Assembly (NCBI GenBank): GCA_964346185.1
Contig: CAYFTR010000023.1
Span: forward strand, 1 to 25,756
DNA length: 25,756 bases
Source of the DNA: JAAYJS01 sp964346185
GTDB taxonomy: Bacteria > Bacillota > Clostridia > Eubacteriales > Eubacteriaceae
Direction of reading: 5' to 3'
Shown: positions 23,206 through 25,756 of the stretch, piece after piece
How positions within the stretch are numbered: position 1 is the first letter of the stretch
Layout of the letters: every line of letters begins with the position of its first letter
The notes under the pieces: generated by a model
Seen by the model: only the letters and a program-made list of their open reading frames with translations
What the model was told of the DNA's origin: nothing
Database searches by the model: none
Translations under genes and position numbers: made by a program

Positions 23206-23946
23206 TTATTTATCCAACGTCCGTTTTAAGAACTCTCTGGTTCTGGGATGTTTCGGATTGGTAAAAATATTTTCCGGTGTGTCTTCCTCGGCGATAATGC
23301 CGTTGTCCATAAAAACGACACGACTGGAGACATCCCGCGCGAACTCCATTTCGTGGGTTACAATGAGCATGGTCAAACCGCTTTTAGCCAACGCCTTCAT
23401 GACTTTTAAAACTTCGCCGATGGTTTCCGGATCCAAGGCGGAGGTGGGTTCGTCGAAGAGAATGGCGTCGGGTTCCATGCAAAGAGCCCGAGCAATAGCC
23501 ACCCGTTGTTGTTGTCCGCCGGAGAGTTGAGCGGGCTTCGCTTGAAGATAGTCCGCCATTCCGACCACTTCCAAGTATTTTAAAGCGGTATTACGGGCTT
23601 CTTCCTTGGACTTGTTGAGTACTTTAACGGGACCCAGGGTGCAATTACCCAATACGGTTTTGTTTTTAAATAAATTAAACTGTTGAAACACCATCCCCAA
23701 TTTGGTACGGTATTCCGTTCTGGAGAAACCGGGCGTGTTGATATTGGTGCCGCGATAAAATATTTCGCCGGAGGTGGCGGTTTCCAATAAATTAATGCAA
23801 CGCAGCAAGGTACTTTTTCCCGAACCGGAAGACCCGATAATACAAACAACTTCTCCGGAGTATACCTCGAAATGAATGTCTTTGAGCACTTCGTTTTGAC
23901 CGAATCTTTTGCTTAAGTGGTTGACTTCTATGACTTTATCTTTCAT
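23206..23946 (-). CDS. Polar amino-acid ABC transporter ATP-binding protein (GlnQ-like)
   Basis: 246 residues, the size of GlnQ/HisP-type ATPases that drive amino-acid import. Walker A GSSGSGKST at 38-46, Q-loop Q88 in MVFQQFNLF, signature LSGGQ at 141-145, Walker B AILFDEP at 161-167, D-loop SALD at 169-172 and H-loop H198 are all intact. GGGAGGTG precedes the ATG. The gene follows the permease after 11 nt and ends the operon. Confidence 0.95.
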   Translation of the reverse strand: MKDKVIEVNHLSKRFGQNEVLKDIHFEVYSGEVVCIIGSSGSGKSTLLRCINLLETATSGEIFYRGTNINTPGFSRTEYRTKLGMVFQQFNLFKNKTVLGNCTLGPVKVLNKSKEEARNTALKYLEVVGMADYLQAKPAQLSGGQQQRVAIARALCMEPDAILFDEPTSALDPETIGEVLKVMKALAKSGLTMLIVTHEMEFARDVSSRVVFMDNGIIAEEDTPENIFTNPKHPRTREFLKRTLDK

Positions 23947-23957
23947 CGTGCACCTCC

Positions 23958-24737
23958 CTATTGCCTGCCCGGCTTAATTTCGAACTCCGAGTCCGTTCGG
24001 GTTGTTGAACCGTGAATGGTGTAGGTTCCCCGACCCTCGATGCGACGCTCCGCAAAACGCAGCAATTGTGTAACGGAATAGGTACAGATCAGGTAAATAA
24101 TACAGGTAACCAGATAGACTTCAAAATATTTAAAGTTATTGCCCGCAATGCTTTTGGAAGCAAAGAATAACTCACTGACACCGATCACGTTAAGTACCGA
24201 GGTATCCTTAATATTAATGACAAACTCATTGCCCGTCGCCGGTAAAATATTGCGGATGACTTGGGGCATAACGACATGAATCATGGTTTGAAAGTGGCTC
24301 ATACCGATAGAGCCGGAGGCTTCAAACTGCCCCTTATCGATAGATAATATACCGCCGCGGACAATTTCCGCCATATAGGCACCGGTGTTAATAGAAACGA
24401 TGTAATAGGCGGCTGCAAAGACACTCAGCTTCACACCGAATAATATAGGTACACCGTAAAAAATAACCATGGATTGAACAATCATGGGGGTTCCGCGGAA
24501 CACTTCAATATAAACGGTTAAGATAATGTTTAAAAATTTTAAGAGACCTTTTTTAAAAATGGAATCGTGCGGGTGGACGGGTATTGTCCGCAACACACCG
24601 ATGAGCAGCCCGATAAGTGTACCGGTTAAGGTTCCCGCGACGGCCAACAACAGGGTCACCAAGGTACCTTTTAAAAACATCGGCCAATATTGTATGAATA
24701 TGTTGTAGGAAACTAGAAAAAAATTGGTTTCTGACAT
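23958..24737 (-). CDS. Polar amino-acid ABC transporter permease (HisM/GlnP type)
   Basis: 259 residues. Hydrophobic segments begin at about 17 (MFLKGTLVTLLLAVAGTLTG), then about 67, 83 and 103, with the last near 210. The EAA-type loop that docks the ATPase is at about 136-165 (EASGSIGMSHFQTMIHVVMPQ, seen as two parts). Typical family phrases are VEVFRGTPMIVQ (with Ile-Glu for Val-Glu) and NTGAYMAEIVRGGI. The last 30 residues are a hydrophilic tail. AAGGAGC lies 6 nt before the ATG. A single permease gene suggests a homodimeric channel. A terminator lies between it and the upstream binding-protein gene. Confidence 0.95.
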   Translation of the reverse strand: MSETNFFLVSYNIFIQYWPMFLKGTLVTLLLAVAGTLTGTLIGLLIGVLRTIPVHPHDSIFKKGLLKFLNIILTVYIEVFRGTPMIVQSMVIFYGVPILFGVKLSVFAAAYYIVSINTGAYMAEIVRGGILSIDKGQFEASGSIGMSHFQTMIHVVMPQVIRNILPATGNEFVINIKDTSVLNVIGVSELFFASKSIAGNNFKYFEVYLVTCIIYLICTYSVTQLLRFAERRIEGRGTYTIHGSTTRTDSEFEIKPGRQ

Positions 24738-24767
24738 AATTGCTCCTTATTATTGGACTCGGCACAT

Positions 24768-24798
24768 AAAAAAGCCTGATCCCTCAATGACCAGGCTT
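24768..24798 (-). terminator. Intra-operon terminator/attenuator between binding protein and permease
   Basis: On the minus strand AAGCCTG pairs with CAGGCTT (24792-24798 with 24772-24778) around a 13-nt loop, followed by six T. It lies between the stop of the binding protein and the permease start. The likely effect is partial termination, giving more binding protein than permease and ATPase. Confidence 0.75.
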
Positions 24799-24808
24799 AT
24801 GCATGTGC

Positions 24809-25666
24809 TTATTTTTGCTCGGAAGGTTGGTTTTTAATTGCCGCTTCCATAATTTCCTGACGTTTTTCTTCCGGGATGGTTTTTAGAATTTCGTTAATTT
24901 TTTCTCTTAACTCATCATTTCCTTTTTTGATACCGACGGAAATGGAGGAGTCGTCAGCGGTGTATTCGAAACCCTTTCCTTCATCGAAGATGACCATTGC
25001 AAAGTCGTCGTTGGCCGCTGTGGCGGAAATACCTTCCGGTCGTTCGGATACATAGGCATCAATCATACCGGATTGCAGGGCAACACGCATTGCCGGGAAG
25101 TCTTCCATCGCCTGTTCTTTAACAACGCCGGGAATTTGGTCGACAACGGAGTAGTGGAAGGTATTCAGTTGTCCTGTAACCTTGGCATCTTTAAAGTCTT
25201 CCAAAGATTTGGCATTTTCGAAGGGACCGCCTTTTTTAACCACCATGACCAAATCGGAGTGGTAGTAATAGTCTGAGAAGTCGATGGTTTCTCTACGTTC
25301 AGCCGTTGGAGACATACCCGCCATAATGACGTCGATGGTGTCCGATTGTACCGCCGGTGTTAAGCCGTCCCATGCGGTTTTTACAATGACCAATTCTTTG
25401 CCCAGACCTTCGGCAATTAATTTAGCGATTTCCACATCGTAACCACCGGCATAGTTGCCGCCTTCAATAGCTACGCCACCGTTGGAATCGTCAACTTGCG
25501 TCCAGTTAAAGGGTGGGTAACCGCATTCCATACCGACACGCAAAACATCACCCTCGTCGGTTGTCTGCTTATTGCCGCTGTCGGTGTTACCGCCACCGCA
25601 AGCACCTAAAACCATGGCCACAACCATGAGTGCGACAAGAATAAAGGTTGTTCTTTTTTTCATCAT
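24809..25666 (-). CDS. Amino-acid ABC transporter substrate-binding lipoprotein
   Basis: 285 residues. The signal has basic KKR, a hydrophobic run and the lipobox LGAC with C23, followed by a GGG/Asn/Ser linker. The body is a family-3 extracellular solute-binding protein: VGMECGYPPFNW opening, AKLIAEGLG, the signature MAGMSPTAERRETIDFSDYYYHSD, whose Arg normally binds the amino-acid carboxylate, and EILKTIPEEKRQEIM at the end. The exact amino acid cannot be assigned. Start choice: ATG 25666 and ATG 25663 are adjacent; AAAGGA lies 5 or 8 nt upstream, so either may be used. A longer frame adds 20 residues that do not look like a signal. It is the first gene of the importer operon. Confidence 0.95.
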   Translation of the reverse strand: MMKKRTTFILVALMVVAMVLGACGGGNTDSGNKQTTDEGDVLRVGMECGYPPFNWTQVDDSNGGVAIEGGNYAGGYDVEIAKLIAEGLGKELVIVKTAWDGLTPAVQSDTIDVIMAGMSPTAERRETIDFSDYYYHSDLVMVVKKGGPFENAKSLEDFKDAKVTGQLNTFHYSVVDQIPGVVKEQAMEDFPAMRVALQSGMIDAYVSERPEGISATAANDDFAMVIFDEGKGFEYTADDSSISVGIKKGNDELREKINEILKTIPEEKRQEIMEAAIKNQPSEQK

Positions 25667-25697
25667 CCTATTCCTTTCATAACCTGATAGATACTTT

Positions 25698-25726
25698 ATT
25701 CTCTCGTAATGGTGGTGAAAAGTCAA
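25698..25726 (-). promoter_or_regulatory. Possible promoter of the amino-acid ABC operon
   Basis: Minus-strand TTGACT (25721-25726) is 17 nt from GAGAAT (25698-25703). The -35 is good, the -10 is 4 of 6. The window ends 30 nt further, so upstream control sites are not visible. Confidence 0.5.
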
Positions 25727-25756
25727 GTAAAAAGCAAATATTCGAATGCTTTTGTT

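Noticed and set aside
1..25756. CRISPR arrays, tRNA or rRNA genes, phage or insertion sequences
   Set aside because: No regularly spaced direct repeats, cloverleaf-like or rRNA-like stretches, or recombinase motifs were noticed in a reading by eye; a covariance-model and IS search would be needed to exclude small ones.

Overview
The window comes from a low- to mid-G+C Gram-positive bacterium (Bacillota), probably of the Clostridia/Tissierellia type. The evidence is a DnaD/DnaI-type helicase-loading pair, strong AGGAGG-type ribosome sites, a CarD-family RNA polymerase regulator, Tex, and surface proteins with Gram-positive C-terminal anchors. The species cannot be named from sequence alone. 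I see no tRNA, rRNA, CRISPR array, transposase, integrase or phage gene, so this looks like ordinary chromosome with one surface-protein locus.

Layout. (1) 1-3831, minus strand: degV, trmB, a CarD-family gene with its own tandem promoters, a terminator, then rlmD (a 23S rRNA uracil-5 methyltransferase cut by the left edge). (2) 3955-6087, plus: tex, divergent from degV, the two promoters sharing one -35 region. (3) 6175-8065, minus: 5-formyltetrahydrofolate cyclo-ligase and folC, a folate pair 1 nt apart. (4) 8288-9921, plus: a DUF1638 protein followed 8 nt later by ftsX, with no ftsE between or before them. (5) 10153-15150, minus: a tight five-gene cluster dnaD-dnaI-msrAB-glutaminyl cyclotransferase lipoprotein-dgt. 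(6) 15430-19781, plus: two surface-protein genes. One is a 1057-residue CAP-domain protein with six Ig-like (Big_3-like) repeats; the other is a 349-residue protein ending in an LPXTG-like IPKTAD anchor. (7) 19931-22884, minus: a MATE efflux protein and a cardiolipin synthase. (8) 23206-25666, minus: a complete polar amino-acid ABC importer (binding lipoprotein, permease, ATPase), with a terminator between the binding protein and the permease.

How the parts may work together. Dense terminators, several of them able to act on both strands, separate the transcription units. The most interesting link is between blocks 5 and 6. The cyclotransferase is an exported lipoprotein that should convert N-terminal glutamine to pyroglutamate, and the predicted mature N-terminus of the CAP/Ig surface protein encoded nearby begins with glutamine. 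The two genes lie on opposite strands either side of the dnaD promoter region, about 3.2 kb apart. Other points of interest are the shared -35 element between degV and tex, the multi-promoter leader of the CarD-family gene, ftsX paired with a DUF1638 gene rather than ftsE, and two surface proteins with non-canonical anchoring signals and no sortase nearby.
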